Assembly: GCA_947095535.1 (NCBI GenBank)
Contig: OX352773.1
Coordinates: 35,919,398-35,983,397 of the forward strand
Origin: Poecilobothrus nobilitatus
Lineage: Eukaryota; Arthropoda; Insecta; Diptera; Dolichopodidae
Direction: 5' to 3'
DNA: 64,000 bases
The notes under the pieces: model-generated
What the model saw: the letters and a program-made list of their open reading frames with translations, nothing else
Told to the model about the DNA's origin: nothing
The model's database searches: none
Position numbers and translations under genes: made by a program
Shown: positions 1 to 11,870 of the stretch, in pieces
How positions within the stretch are numbered: position 1 is the first letter of the stretch
Layout: each line of letters opens with the position of its first letter

Positions 1-1078
1 TTTGTACCTATTGGAAAAAAATTAAACAAACAGAATTAAACAAAATTTTTGTTTAATGCTTTGATTTGGTTCATTGACTATAGGTATTAAAATAAAACGG
101 TGTTTAAATTTGATTTGAATTTAATGGTTAGTAGGTACTTAATATATCATGTGTTTATACTAAGTTGTGTTCAGACTAAGTTGAAATCATCAGTTGGAAC
201 TTTTTTCTTCTTCTCCTTTCACCTAAAAAAAAACTTTAAAATAAATTTATACGAAAAACTGACTGACTTCTAATCAAACTTTTTGCTGTTTAACGAATTA
301 AAAGTCATGACAACAACTTTTACACTTATAAAAGTTGCAACTGGAACTAACAACATAGTGCTTCAAGCAATGACAAGGTTTATTGAATGCAACTGAATAC
401 AAGTCTAAACTAAACAATAAATAAATTAAGCATATGAGAGAAAAATGATCAGACCAAAATCCAGTAACACAAAATCTAGTAACGTAAAACCCAGTCTCCA
501 TAAAATCCTAAAAAGAAAATTTCGGAGAAAGGAAAATATAGTGACTAGTAAAAGGCTGTCGATTCCTAAAATTTAATTAGAATATTTTTGAATTGTCTAT
601 GGGACACCATTTCTACTATTATTATATTAAAGTAAATATTACATATACTAGTACTATAATTTACATTAAGTATACCAGATTATTATAATTTGTTTAAAAT
701 TAATCTCTTTTTGGCTTTACTTTTTATTTGCTATGATTTCTTTTTTTTTTATTTAAATATTTTTGTGATTTTGGTAGCAATCATTATTAATCCATCATAA
801 TTCGTAATTTTTAGATTTTTGATATTTTTAAATATTTTGAAATATTATTAAAATTTTTTTGATACTTTGGAATTTTTTATTCTTTTTTTAAATTTTTTGA
901 ATTTTTTAAATTCGATCTTTGTTTTAGAAAATTCCAAACTATACTACTTTTTTATACTTTTTTTTTTGATATTGACATTTTTTTTTATTAAAATATTCTC
1001 ATTTAAAACTCTAACGATTTTATATTATAATATTAGAGTATTAAATAATTAGTACAAGGTGTCTCAAAGACATTTCAT
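1..1078. other. A+T-rich non-coding stretch
   Basis: No coding frame with recognisable content is present. The only structure I see is a short degenerate tandem repeat at 456-510, listed separately. The rest is A/T-rich sequence with T runs. Confidence 0.6.
456..510. repeat. Degenerate 15-bp minisatellite
   Basis: About three and a half units of 15-16 bp follow each other: AAAATCCAGTAACAC at 456-470, AAAATCTAGTAACGT at 471-485, AAAACCCAGTCTCCAT at 486-501, then AAAATCC. On the opposite strand the repeated core is GGATTTT. The same core recurs in the minisatellites at 21069-21240 and 63024-63080. Confidence 0.6.
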
Positions 1079-1319
1079 TTTTATACCCATATTAACTTTG
1101 GGTATACCCATATTATAGGGTATATTAACTTTGGTATGGTGTTTGTAACCACCAAAAGGAAGCGAGTTAGGTATAGACATGTATATATATTCTGAATCAG
1201 GATCACCTCAGGAGTCGATTTAGCGATGTCCGTCCGTCCATACGCACGATAACTCAAAAAATAATGATGCTATCTTGATGAAATTTATACTGTAGGTTAA
1301 CAATGACTAAGGTAAGGCG

Positions 1320-1730
1320 GGGATTGTAAATGGGCGAAATCGGACCATGCGTTCGAGTACCTCCAATACAACTCCCAAAACCGAACAAGCATATCTTCGA
1401 AATTAATAAAGATAGAAACTTCAAATTTCGTACTAGGGTGTTGTTTCCTGAATCCCTCATTTGTCCAAAATTTAAGATGAATTAGAATGGTTGTTCGGGT
1501 ATCTGCCACAAGACCAAACTCCCAAGACCAAACAAGCATATCTTCGAAATTAATAAATATATAAAGTTAAAATTTGATATAAGAATATTCTACCCTGTTG
1601 ATGTCTCTAAAATTTGAAATGAATTCGGGTGGTGGTCCGCGCGCCTTCACACACTTCCCAAGACCTAAGAAGCTTATTTTCGAATTTAATAAAGATAGAA
1701 ATCTGAAATTTTGTACAAAGGTTGTAAAAG
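1320..1730 (+). repeat. ~146-bp internal tandem repeats of the DINE-1 element
   Basis: Three diverged units are anchored by ACTCCCAAAACC (1371), ACTCCCAAGACC (1518) and ACTTCCCAAGACC (1663). Each is followed by AAGCATATCTTCGAAATTAA or a variant, then AATAAAGATAGAAA in two of them. The spacings are 147 and 145 bp. Central tandem repeats of about 150 bp are known from some DINE-1 subfamilies in flies (DINE-TR1). Confidence 0.75.
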
Positions 1731-1825
1731 CATTTATTTTTTTAGCTTAGTTATATTAAATACTTAACTAAAATAACTTATGGATTTTTAATTTAATTTG
1801 AATTTTTTAGGTGTAGGGTATAAAT

Positions 1826-1844
1826 AAGTCGGTTACATCGACTT
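1826..1844 (+). other. 3' terminal hairpin of the DINE-1 element
   Basis: AAGTCG, a loop GTTACAT, then CGACTT form a perfect 6-bp stem just inside the element's 3' end. Helitron and Helentron 3' ends typically carry such a hairpin as the transposition stop signal. Confidence 0.7.
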
Positions 1845-1846
1845 AC

Positions 1847-2742
1847 TGTTACTTTTACTTGTTTATTTATATATTCATATACATTTTTACTATCCATTTT
1901 GGAAAAATTTCCTGAAACTTTAAGTAACTATATTAAATATTTTACTTTTTTTTTTTATTAAATTTTTATAGACTTTTTAATCATATTGATTAAATTTAGT
2001 GTTTATTTTAGTGTTTTAAATTAAAATCAGCGTGGTCATAATTTGTTTAACAAAAATTTCAATCTTTTATATTATTTTGGGAACTGAGATTTTTATTTTA
2101 AAAAGAAAAAGCAAATTCAAATTAAATTTATGGCTGAAATATGACAAATTTACGTTACAATTATTGTGAATTATTATCTATGTTTTATTTGTTTAGAACT
2201 TTGAATTCGCTATTATGCAATCTTACATATATGTATATATATATAAATTTTATAATCTCCAGTTACAAAATTTCTGTGAAATGTAAATGAATTGATGGAA
2301 AATATAATTTTTATTTGTTTGACCAGTAATATAGTATTTTTTTATTTTTTTACGAGGGATGGTGAAAAAGATCGAAATCGAAAGCCACTGAAAGGAACTA
2401 CACGAGACTCCTTTAAATAATGTTAGACTTTAAACAACCAAAATAACCCCCTTTAAAACCAAACTTTAGGATGGGTCTTTACATAGTGACATATTAATGT
2501 ACGCGGTTTTGGTTTTGGGAATAAGAATGTAGTAAAGATCGCACTTCGAAAATTTGGTTTGAGATAATTATGATTATGGAGAATGAAAGGGGAACTTTGT
2601 AGAGTTATTTTGAAGAAAGATGTTAAAGTTCTTCTTAAATTTGATTATACAATCGTTTTATTTATTTTAAGAGATATTCTGCAGCACTTCTTCTCTTATA
2701 TCAACTTATGTTGACAGCTCTCAAGATAATTGGGCCTATATC
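1847..2742. other. Non-coding stretch with a less A+T-rich patch
   Basis: Mostly A/T-rich. A patch at about 2350-2640 has a more balanced base composition, but no frame stays open for more than about 25-30 codons and I recognise no family. It may be an old element or UTR remnant. Confidence 0.4.
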
Positions 2743-2794
2743 AATATCATACAAATCGATATACTATAATATGTATATCGATTTGTATGATATT
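2743..2794. repeat. Perfect 21-bp hairpin
   Basis: The arms 2743-2763 and 2774-2794 are exact reverse complements, separated by the 10-base loop CTATAATATG. Beyond one mismatch the pairing continues for five more pairs on each side. It could be a collapsed MITE or a structured RNA hairpin. Nothing nearby indicates which. Confidence 0.8.
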
Positions 2795-2995
2795 AATATA
2801 AAGTACTAAGTATATTCAAATTTTAAAAACATAAAATTAATATGTATACATATAACTATAAAGTATTTTATTTAAAACAAATATTTTAAAATTTAATTTT
2901 TGTAAAGTAAATTAAAAAAAATAAATGAAATAATTTTAAAATATTATTTTTGTTTTTTAAATTAAAGTTCTTAATAAGAATACTTACAATATACT

Positions 2996-3130
2996 ATATT
3001 TATATAGTATATAAATTATAAAAATAGTATATTATATATATATTATATATAAAAATTATATAAAAATTATATATAGTATATTATATATATATTATATATA
3101 ATTATATATATATTATATATTATATATAAA
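2996..3130. repeat. Degenerate TA-rich microsatellite tract
   Basis: Repeated TATATTATATATA-type blocks separated by AAAAATTATAT run for about 130 bp. Confidence 0.75.
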
Positions 3131-3725
3131 AATAGATAGGTACCTTAATATATTCAACTTAACTTAAGATTATAGTTTTCATTTTTTATTTACATATTTA
3201 TAAATATATATATATATTATATGTATTTGCAATAAAATAATATTAGAATTTTAATACTTAATAGAAGATTATTGTTAACCTAAATTTAATATTAACATGA
3301 CAGTGTCAATTTGGTTATTCTTATATATATACATACGTTTTTAATATGTACCTTAAATCTATATACATGTTTAAAATACATACATTTTTATTACATATGT
3401 ACATATATACAAAAAATATATACTTAATAATATTATATTATTTCATTTATTCTAATAAATGTTGGGGAAAAAGGGTTTTTTATTTTATTTTTTTATTCGT
3501 ATTCTAAAACTAAGTTGAATTCTCTTTAGAGTTTAAAAATAATACTGAAGAATTTTTTTTTTTTTGTTTTTTGTAACTCTATAAAAGATTTGAACGTGAC
3601 CGATGATGTCTAAAAGATTATAACTATTAAAAGTATTTTTGTATCAAAAAAGAAAAAAAAAAATTGGGATATTTTTTATACCTAATAAGTTTTAACAAAA
3701 TTATATGTATATACGAGTTCACAAA

Positions 3726-3750
3726 TATATATATATATATATATATATAT
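3726..3750. repeat. (TA)n microsatellite
   Basis: An uninterrupted TA/AT dinucleotide run of 25 bp. Confidence 0.9.
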
Positions 3751-4882
3751 GCTTTTATAAATCGTTATTATAAGAAGGTTAATTTATTGCAAAGAATTCA
3801 TCGGTAAAATATAATTCATAGTTATATAATATAAATAGGACGTGATATAAGGGTCGGGTCGGATAGTGTTTTTTTTAAAATTTTTTTTTTTATATAACGG
3901 ATTATAGATTACATTGGATGGTTAGTTTGTCCATCTAATGATTGTATCTTCTAAGATATACTTAATATAATTAATTGATTGTATATTTAATTAGGTATAT
4001 AATTATTTAATCATTGTCATTATTATTTTGGTATACAATTATTTAAAAATCATTTTTTTTTTTTACTTTAAAATTTTGTGCTTAAGGTAACTTTCTTTTT
4101 TAATTTCCTAAATTATCCTATTATTATTATTATTTAAAATATTTGCTCCTAATAAATATTTGTCCCTAATAAATTTTACTATTCTGTTTTTAACTTTATT
4201 TTCTTTTTCAATTAATTCTTAATAATGAATTTTAGGATTAATAAATTTCTTTTTGCTTATTAATTTTTTTTTTTTTCTAAATTTAGTTTGTCACACATCA
4301 TTCTTTCACATTTTCCTTAAAATTAAAATTGGTCCTTTTCGTTTAAAAACGAAACCCTTTGTATGCGTTTCAATTTTCATTTGGAAAACTGAAATTTTTG
4401 TTACCTATGATTATAGATTCCCCCCTATATCTATGAGTTGGCTATTTCTTACATCAATGATAAAATTTTTGTATTGAAATATTTAACAGATATTTAAAAC
4501 TTTTTGGTTTTATATATATATTTTTTTTTTGTTCGAAGTTTGGTATATAACTTGATATACCTAAATGTCTCTAAAGTAAAATTAAGACGAATGACAGCGT
4601 TGTTATCCTGTTCCAATTTTTTGTTTTTTTAAATACACATATTAAATATAATAGATAAGATACAAATTTTTACATATTTATATATAGACATATATGTATG
4701 CATCTGTTTAAAAATTATAACAAAAAAAAAGAAATACATGCATAACCATTTTGTTGGCTAAATATTTCTGAAATAACGAAGCAAAGGAAGAATATCCAGA
4801 AAATCCCAAGTGAAAGAAAGCGTATAAAGTTTTCAAAAAAAAAAAAAAAACAAAAGTAAACTGAAATTCCGTTTACTACCCA

Positions 4883-5500
4883 TTTTTAGCATATTTTTCA
4901 AAATTTTTTTTTTTCATACTTAAATTTACTTAATTTACTCCGTCTATCCGTCTATCTGTCCGACTGTCTATAATACTAATATATCATTTATGAAGATGAA
5001 GTAATAATATTTTAAATATGGGTAGATATAAAAATAAAACAAATAATAAAAAAATTAAGGTTATGGTACAATCTTTTTATGTCGGCCCCACTACAATTAC
5101 AGAGTTACAGTGTCTCAAATTTCAATTCAAGTTTAAATTTATATCTGAAGTTCTGCTGAATATTTTTTTCAATTTAAACACGTCAAACGGCATGAAACTT
5201 TTTAAAAATCATTTTTTATATAATTTTTTTGCATTTTGATATTTAAATTTACCGTTATGTAAAACATAATTTTGCAAAATTTTTGATTTCTCTGTGTCTC
5301 GCTGGAACGCTTTTAATTAGAACGTTGAAATTTCGAAAGAAAGAAGCTTTATGAAAATTAACATAACTTACCTCAAAAAAACATTTGAACTTCCTCCTGT
5401 TTAAAAGATTTTAGGTGTCAAATATTAAAAATTTACTATTTCCAACAACTGCAATTTGGACACGTCTGCAAAATTATCTTAAGTAAGGTGTAAAAATTAA
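4883..5500 (-). mobile_element. Decayed relic of the 1.8-kb HINE family
   Basis: Starts with TTTTTAGCATATTTTTCAAA, matching the family 3' end on the minus strand, followed by a decayed GTCY tract at about 4940-4968 (GTCTATCCGTCTATCTGTCC). Further in, TATTTAAATTTACCGTTATG (5239 onward) matches the family's internal repeat, and a GTAAAAATTAAAGCT block follows near 5490. It is much more diverged than the copies at 28-50 kb and truncated. The right limit is approximate. Confidence 0.65.
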
Positions 5501-6905
5501 AGCTCTTATATTATAGATATATTTCGATATGTATACTAACTAACAAATTTTGATCGAAAAGTAGTCATATTTCTAGAATGCTTTTTATTGTCTTTTCGAA
5601 ATTATAGGCTTTTAAAAACCTTTAGTTTTTCATACCGCCTTGTTTTTTGCTATTTCGGAAAATGTATATATATATATCTACATACATAATTTTTTTTTTT
5701 TACCGTCACAGGTATAAAATATTTAAAATATTTTTATGTATTTTACAGGGTAGCTATATAACAAATGTAAAAAAATTTAAATATGCTTATGCATATACCA
5801 AGTGTCCATTAAGTAAAAGCTCAAAATATGTAGATGAACGATTAGTGGAGCTTAAAAGAAGTAAAAAAAAACTGTCGAAAGTGACAAGAAACATTCCTTT
5901 TTTACCTTAAATTATTTCAGATTATCAAACCCTTTATTGATGACTCTATAATCAAATCAAATAATATAATATAATATAATTTATGTATGTATAAAATTTT
6001 TTAGGACACCTTGCATATACATATATGAAAATATAAAAACACATTGTACGTTTATAAAATAAAAAACAACAAATAATATAACAATTTTTTTCTTATACGA
6101 TTCACTTGGGGAGTTTCTTTGGCTTTTTCATTGTCAATATTAAAATTAAAAAAAAAGTAAGTTCCACAATGTATTCCTGGAAAAATCAACAAAACAAAAA
6201 AAAAAACAGAAACAAACCAGGATAAAGGAACAAAAAAAATTATATTTTTTTTCTTAAAAATGGATTTTTATTATAATTTTTTGTAAATTCACGTTAAGTT
6301 GTAAGCATTCAAAGAATTTTTTTTTGTTTTGGTGTTAGAATGCATTTCCATTTACAATTCAATTCGTACTTATGTGAAAAAAAGCAAATTTGCGATTTTT
6401 AAAATTAATTTTATCTCTTTTTTTTTTTGCTAGAAACATTTTTATAAATTTTATGCCTTTTTTTTATTTTTGTAAACTTTTGAATGAAAAAATAATTTTG
6501 AAGTAAATTATGCTTTCGGAATCTTAACTACTAGGTTTCCAGTGGTTCTCATATGCCTAAGTATAGTGAAGATAGGTGATAATTGTAAACCACTATACAA
6601 TTTTTTGAATCAGTAAAAGGTTTTTTTAAATGAATTCAATTAAAAAGAATGAGTTTAAAAATAAAAATAGAGCATAGTGCATCCACTAAGTCATTTATTA
6701 TTCATATTTAACTAAGTTTTAGCTTCTGGATTTATAGTTTTACCAAGCCGTTGATTATTCGACTGTAAAACAAACACCGATGACTTTACCTATAAGAAAT
6801 ATTATATTATATAGTCCTTTAAAGGAGTTGTTATATAATTAGTACTAAAATGATTTTATTAAGATTTTTCAGCTTTGATAAAATCGAAAAGACGTTATAA
6901 TTAAG
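5501..6905. other. Non-coding stretch, possible small MITE inside
   Basis: A weak terminal-inverted-repeat candidate lies at 5799-6013 and is listed separately. An 87-codon open frame across 5647-5910 has a Lys-rich end, but it starts in TA-repeat sequence and overlaps that candidate, so I do not call it a gene. Confidence 0.45.
5799..6013. mobile_element. Possible MITE with CAAG(G)TGTCC ends
   Basis: CAAGTGTCCATTAAGTAAAA at the left faces AGGACACCTTG at the right, giving short inverted ends about 215 bp apart. The left end loosely resembles that of the element at 16250-16823. The match is short, so this is tentative. Confidence 0.25.
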
Positions 6906-7094
6906 TTTTTTTTTTTTAATGTGTCTTCCTGCCACATAAATTTGACAAGGAAATTAAACAGTTTTTTCTTTTCAGGCTTGGCTGTAAATATCATAAGAGG
7001 GAATTATTCTTACGCCATGTGTGTGATTCGAACCCACACTCTCTCGGTGTTTATAACGTATTTCATACGCTCTTACACAAGAGGCTGCCAAGAC
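6906..7094 (-). mobile_element. SINE-B, tRNA-derived SINE
   Basis: Read on the minus strand, it begins near GGCAGCCTCTTGTGTAAGAG, a decayed RNA polymerase III A box. The B box GGGTTCGAATC follows, complementary to about 7025-7035. A non-tRNA body and an A-rich tail (T run at 6906-6917 on +) complete it. The body shares the GGCTGTAAAT/GGCTTTAAAT block and a TGACAA(G/C)GAAATTA block with the copy at 17690-17880. The 91-codon plus-strand frame here is a shadow of the SINE. Confidence 0.8.
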
Positions 7095-10027
7095 CCTCAA
7101 TTATGTTTTAACAAAAAACTTATTCAAAATTTATGTATAGGATGGCACGATTCAAATTTGTGGAAGATTAGATTCCTTCTTCAATATTCTTTATGACGAA
7201 AAGATAAAAATATTATTATACATATATACCCAATTATCTTTTAAAAACCTATTTATGTTCTAGGGCTAAATAAAACCTATACACTATACATCTTTTATGT
7301 CTAAGTTTTTTGCGAATACATTGTTTTGTTTTATTTTAATCTTAGCCATTGGTTAATTTTATTTTTAACTTTTTTTTTTTTAACGGTAGAAAATCAAACA
7401 TATTATAACATATAAGTATAAAGTTTTTTAATTTCAATTTGAATTTCTAGACAATTGGTTTAGTTTTTTTCTATTGTTTTTTTGAATGAATATTTGTGCA
7501 ATTTATACAAAATTGTTGTTTTTGGTTTCTTCAACTTTAAATAATTAAATTTATTTTGTTTCTAAAATTGAAACTAAAATATATAACATGAAAAAAAAAA
7601 AAATTTGTTGGGTTTTGTTAAACTCTCGGACAAAATTTTCCTATTCCTATAATAATATATTATGATGTTGATCAAAAGGTTTTCAAAAATTCAAATTTTT
7701 AAAATCTACAAAAAAAAAAAATTAAAAAAAAAAATGTAAAATTTTTCATCTTGAGGAAATTTATGCAATATTCTTTTTTTTTTTGTTAATCTTTGTTCTT
7801 GGTACCTGCATTAATAGGATTTCTTAGGAATGTTATGATTTTATGCATATAGTCTAGAAGACGACAGTTATGAGAAAATTAATTTTTGGCGGTAAGTTAA
7901 AAAGTTAGGCATAATAAATTACTATTCCATGCACTTCAATAATTTTTAACAATTTTAAGATTTTAAAACTTTACAATCACTCTATTCTTACATTATTTTT
8001 TTTATTATTATTATTTTGGTTACCACCTATTTGTTGCTTACTTGAAGTTTTAGCTTTCTTTACATTCAAAGATAAGATCTTATTTACTGTACATTTAATT
8101 TAATTTGAATGTGTTTTCTTTGATACACCATTTTTATATCCCTTTTTAGTTTATGTACAGTTACACGAATTTTAAATTACAAAAAGTTATTTTTTCCTAA
8201 TATCTTTTGAAAAAATGGATATTTTGTAACCTTTCATTACTTTCCATTTGATATAATGAGACAATTCGAAAAAAAATAAAGGTGTCCCTATCTTTTAAAC
8301 GTCTTTTTGCGAAGTGACATTTTCGTACAAGTTGTTTTTGTCAAAAAATAGCTTTAGACGAAATGTCTTTAGACAAACTGGTGTCCTCCCCTTTATTTAA
8401 TGTAGAATCCTAAATCATTAGAATTTCTTACGTGTGAACACAGGATATAGCTTTTACCAAAAGATTTTTTGTTGGTTTGTCTAGGTTAAAACGTTAATTT
8501 GACTAGATTTGTTTTTTTAATTTCTATTGTGTAAAAGAAGCCCTTTTTTATATTATATCTGAAGTATCTTTCCGAAGCGAACATTTAATTTATTCCGAAT
8601 TTTATTTATTGGAGTTGAATTTTACAGTCAAAATTAAAAACTAGAAATTCGCTCTATATAGAAAATTTAGATATATTTTTAAAGTTGAAAGATAAATGAA
8701 GTGTTTTCGTAAATAAAAGTGTCAAGAGTATTAGTTTCAGTTGCAAGTGTAAAGCTTCATTTTTAAATAAACAATTCTAACCATTCTGCATTCTTTTATA
8801 TTGAATATACCTTATAATAAGAGGTATCAATTCAATTTTCTTTTGGAGTAAAAAAAGAAAAACAACAGAGCATTTCTTCTTATAAAATAAATAAAAAATT
8901 CAAAGGCCCTCTGAGAGAGAATTAAAAAAAATTAAAAAATTTTTTTTTTTTTTCCGAAATAAGAAAAACATGAATTTTAACGATTTTCTGTTTTATTTGA
9001 AATTAAATTTTTATTATTTTTTGTTATTTGTATTTTTCATTTTTAAAAGTGCAGTAAGGACTTCATATAATATATGTATATGGTGATGTAGTTACATAAT
9101 ATTTTTATGTACAATGTATTAATATGTACATATTATATAAAATATCATCATTTCTATATTTATCTATACGTAGATAGATGAATATAAGAAATTATGGTAT
9201 GGCACGAAAGAAACCTTAAGGGTTTTTAAAAAAAGAAAAAAAAAAAATTATTTATTTTTTATTGTCGTTTGAAATAAAACGTTGCCAAAAACCTGGACCT
9301 TAGGTTACAATTCAGATATTTATATATTATGTATATATAAATTATGTACTGTATATAATATTCCGTTTTTTTTTTTGTAGTATATATAGTACTTACCTAT
9401 AAGTTAATGGTTGCAAAAGAAATTTTAAAAATTTACTTATTTTTTTTTCAATTGTATATAAATCCTTTTTTTGTTTTTGTTTTTATTTTTTAAAAAAATA
9501 CTAAATTGTGAGTTCAATTTCCGTTTTTAATTTTGAATGCAGATAAAAATAAAAAAAAAGGAGAAATTGAAACTTTTCCTTTAAAATTATTATATTTCTG
9601 TTATTTATGGCTATAATTAGTATTTATTATTTAAAAGTACATAAAATATAATAGAATTTTGTCTCTTTCTAATTTATAGTTTAGTATAATTATTATTTTT
9701 GATATTGTAGTATTAGCAATTTTTCATATTTAATTGTGTAACACAATTAACAGTTTAAGTAATGCTCGCCTCTACTTATAATACTTCTGTCAACCCTACT
9801 GCCTCTAAGAAAGTAAGGATATGTACTAATTTTTACATGTAAGTGTTATTTATAACACTTAATCAAAATCTAAAATCTGTTAGAATTTTCCTTGTTTTAC
9901 AAATTTATGTTTCATTAAATGGTACTAAAGATGAATAGAATAAAAATCTGCACATATTGAAACTTAATTCAATTCTAACTGATTTTATCAAGCCATCTAA
10001 TATATTAAACTGCGATTTTTATTAAAG
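7095..10027. other. A+T-rich non-coding stretch
   Basis: Long A/T homopolymers and no recognisable gene. A slightly more complex patch at 8270-8395 has two GGTGTCC motifs and a 15-bp TTTAGAC-containing duplication, but it matches no family I know. Confidence 0.5.
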
Positions 10028-10186
10028 AAACAAGGCAGAATGAAAATCAAAGATTTTTAAAGACGCACATTTTTTAAAAGACAATTTAAAATTTCATTGC
10101 TCTATCTTAAACGGTGTAGAAATTTTGTAAACAGATGAATGGACAGACAGACGAACAGAGTGAAACTAATAGGCAAATTTTTCTAT
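10028..10186 (+). mobile_element. Internally deleted 159-bp derivative of the 1.8-kb HINE family
   Basis: The left ~65 bp (AAACAAGGCAGAATG...GACGCACATTT...) match the family 5' end. The right ~90 bp (CTCTATCTTAAACGGTGTAG, AATTTTGTAAACAG, a short GGAC/AGAC tract, AGAGTGAAACTAATAGGC) match the family 3' end. The three ~477-bp monomers between them are missing. It shows that the two ends can exist as a minimal unit. Confidence 0.8.
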
Positions 10187-11229
10187 TAAAAAAAAAAAAA
10201 AGTTCTAATAATTATTTATTTTCATCCCAAAAATTATAAATTTTTTCAACTTATCTGTACTTAAAAAATAAACTAGATTTTATATAAAATGAAGGATTTT
10301 TTATGAAGCACATTTCCATAATTGTAAGTTTTTGTAAAAAAGTATATAGAGTTTATGGAAAAATAAGATATGAAAAGGTGAAGAAAATTCTAAATTTTGT
10401 TATGAATATAATAAGAAATGTAAATTTTCTGTTTTGGTTAAGGAAATTATGAAAAAATTCATAGCGACATTTTGAGAAAATTCTATTTAGTTAGAAAAAG
10501 CCTTTAATATACAAAATGCAAACATTTCTTCTAGGGAATTTAATGAAATTTTAAGCTTTAAGAGCTATTCCTAAAGGAATGATTGACATAAAAATTAATT
10601 AATAGTTAATTAATCCAAGGAAATCAAGACATAGCTAATTGAATGGAATTGTTTTATCTCAAATGAAGTATAATTCTGGTCGAGTGACGTTTGGTCAAAA
10701 GATTAGAGTAAAACTAAATAAGCACGTTTTTACAAAATTTTTGTGAAGTGTGCAGACTTTTGGGAAAAAAGAAAACAATTTATAAGCAATTTAATATATA
10801 AATATGTTCATTTAAATAAAACCATCAATTGTTATAAAAGTATAGTATAAATTCAAAGTAAACTATCAATTGTTATTAGAATAAGTATAAAAGTACTGGA
10901 TTGTTCACTTATCCATTTAAATTTTACTTTATATTCATTTGATTTATTCCTTTGCTTAGGTATATCTCTATTCAAAAGTTTTACAATTTGATTGATTTTT
11001 GCTTTTTTTAAACTAGTTTAAGAAATCACAATCCAATAAGCCAATAAGCCACATTGAAAAACAAAAACTTAATAAAAGTGAAATTTGTAAAAAAAAAAAA
11101 AAACTGATCGTAAGCAACACACTATTTTGAATAATCTTATGACAAAACTTAAAGTACTCGTATCAACATCTAATTTGTTGGTTTGTTAGTTAAAAAAGTT
11201 TTGCCTTTTTCAAACAAACATTAAACCTG
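10187..11229. other. A+T-rich non-coding stretch
   Basis: Nothing recognised beyond A/T runs. Confidence 0.5.
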
Positions 11230-11870
11230 ACTATCTATGTTCTGTCTATCCACTTTTGGCATATTATTGTCTAATATGTATATTATTATTATTGACTGTC
11301 TAATTTCTAATATTTCGCAACCAGTAAAACTCTTTTCTGCCTATTGCTCTTCTACTATCAATTTTGTTTTGTACGATAAGCTACAACACTTCATTTGCAT
11401 TGCGCATTATATGGACAAAGTACACAATTTTTCTTTGTTTGATGTTGAGTAGCTGGTTTTTGTCAATTTTCCTTAATACTTCTTCGTTGCTTACTTTGTC
11501 TAACCATGAAAATTTGAGCAATAAATGATAAGTCCACAATTTGAAATCTTCAAGCCTGTTCTTATATTTTTCTTTCAATTTTTAGATTTTCATATTTCAT
11601 AAAATAGAATGAACCAAACGTATAGTACTTCGCAAAATATAATTGTATAGTTATAAATTAATATCACGATATTTCACAACTCGTTTTAATTTAAACAAAT
11701 GCATTACGACCCATTTCCATACTATTTTCAATTTCTTTGCTTCAATCGCAGTCTTGATTGAGCCAAATTGAACATATTTGAATTTGTCAACACCCACAAA
11801 TGGCTGGTTTTTTACAATAATTACTACATTGTTGTCAATACCATCATTCCAGAAAATTTTATGTAAAATA
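11230..11870 (-). pseudogene. Non-LTR retrotransposon reverse transcriptase, C-terminal fragment
   Basis: On the minus strand I read, in order and with frame changes, a VDKFKYVQFGSI block near 11790, a YVWFILFYE block near 11610, then RLEDFKLWTYHLLLKFSW, VSNEEVLRKIDKNQLLNIKQ, and finally IVYFVHIMRNANEVL before a stop. After that stop IDSRRAIGRKEFYWLRNIRN continues in frame to another stop. This order matches the region downstream of the reverse transcriptase palm in common insect LINEs (FKYLGS, WSVLLYG, KISWVDRVTNEEVL, YLGHIMR, GRKRxxWLRNLR). In-frame stops and at least one frameshift make it non-functional. The clade is uncertain, and no 3' tail or target duplication was found. Confidence 0.8.

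Larger units (their letters stand above)
1079..1846 (+). mobile_element. DINE-1/INE-1-type (Helentron-related) non-autonomous element
   Basis: The 5' part carries TATACCC, then GGGTATA, an AAGGAAGCG block and the core TATATATTCTGAATCAGGAT, followed by GAGTCGATTTAGC and a short GTCCGTCCGTCC tract. I recognise this order from the dipteran INE-1/DINE-1 (mini-me) family, a non-coding rolling-circle-type element derived from Helentrons. The centre has three copies of a ~146-bp repeat. The 3' end has GGGTATA near 1815-1821 and then a perfect hairpin at 1826-1844. No transposase is encoded, so movement would need Rep/helicase supplied by an autonomous relative. Short open frames on the minus strand here are shadows. 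The outer limits are approximate. Confidence 0.85.
2795..4882. other. Very A+T-rich stretch with TA-repeat tracts
   Basis: It contains a dense TATATA-type tract at about 2996-3130, a (TA)n run at 3726-3750, and many A/T homopolymers. No gene is seen. The open frame near 4253-4477 is rich in Phe, Ile and Leu codons, as expected of chance frames in this composition. Confidence 0.6.

Noticed and set aside
3726..3750. TA runs as replication or promoter elements
   Set aside because: TA microsatellites are common throughout the window and nothing ties any of them to a gene.
5647..5910. 87-codon frame ending in a Lys-rich segment
   Set aside because: The N-terminal half is TA-repeat sequence and the end overlaps a MITE candidate; no homologous pattern recognised.
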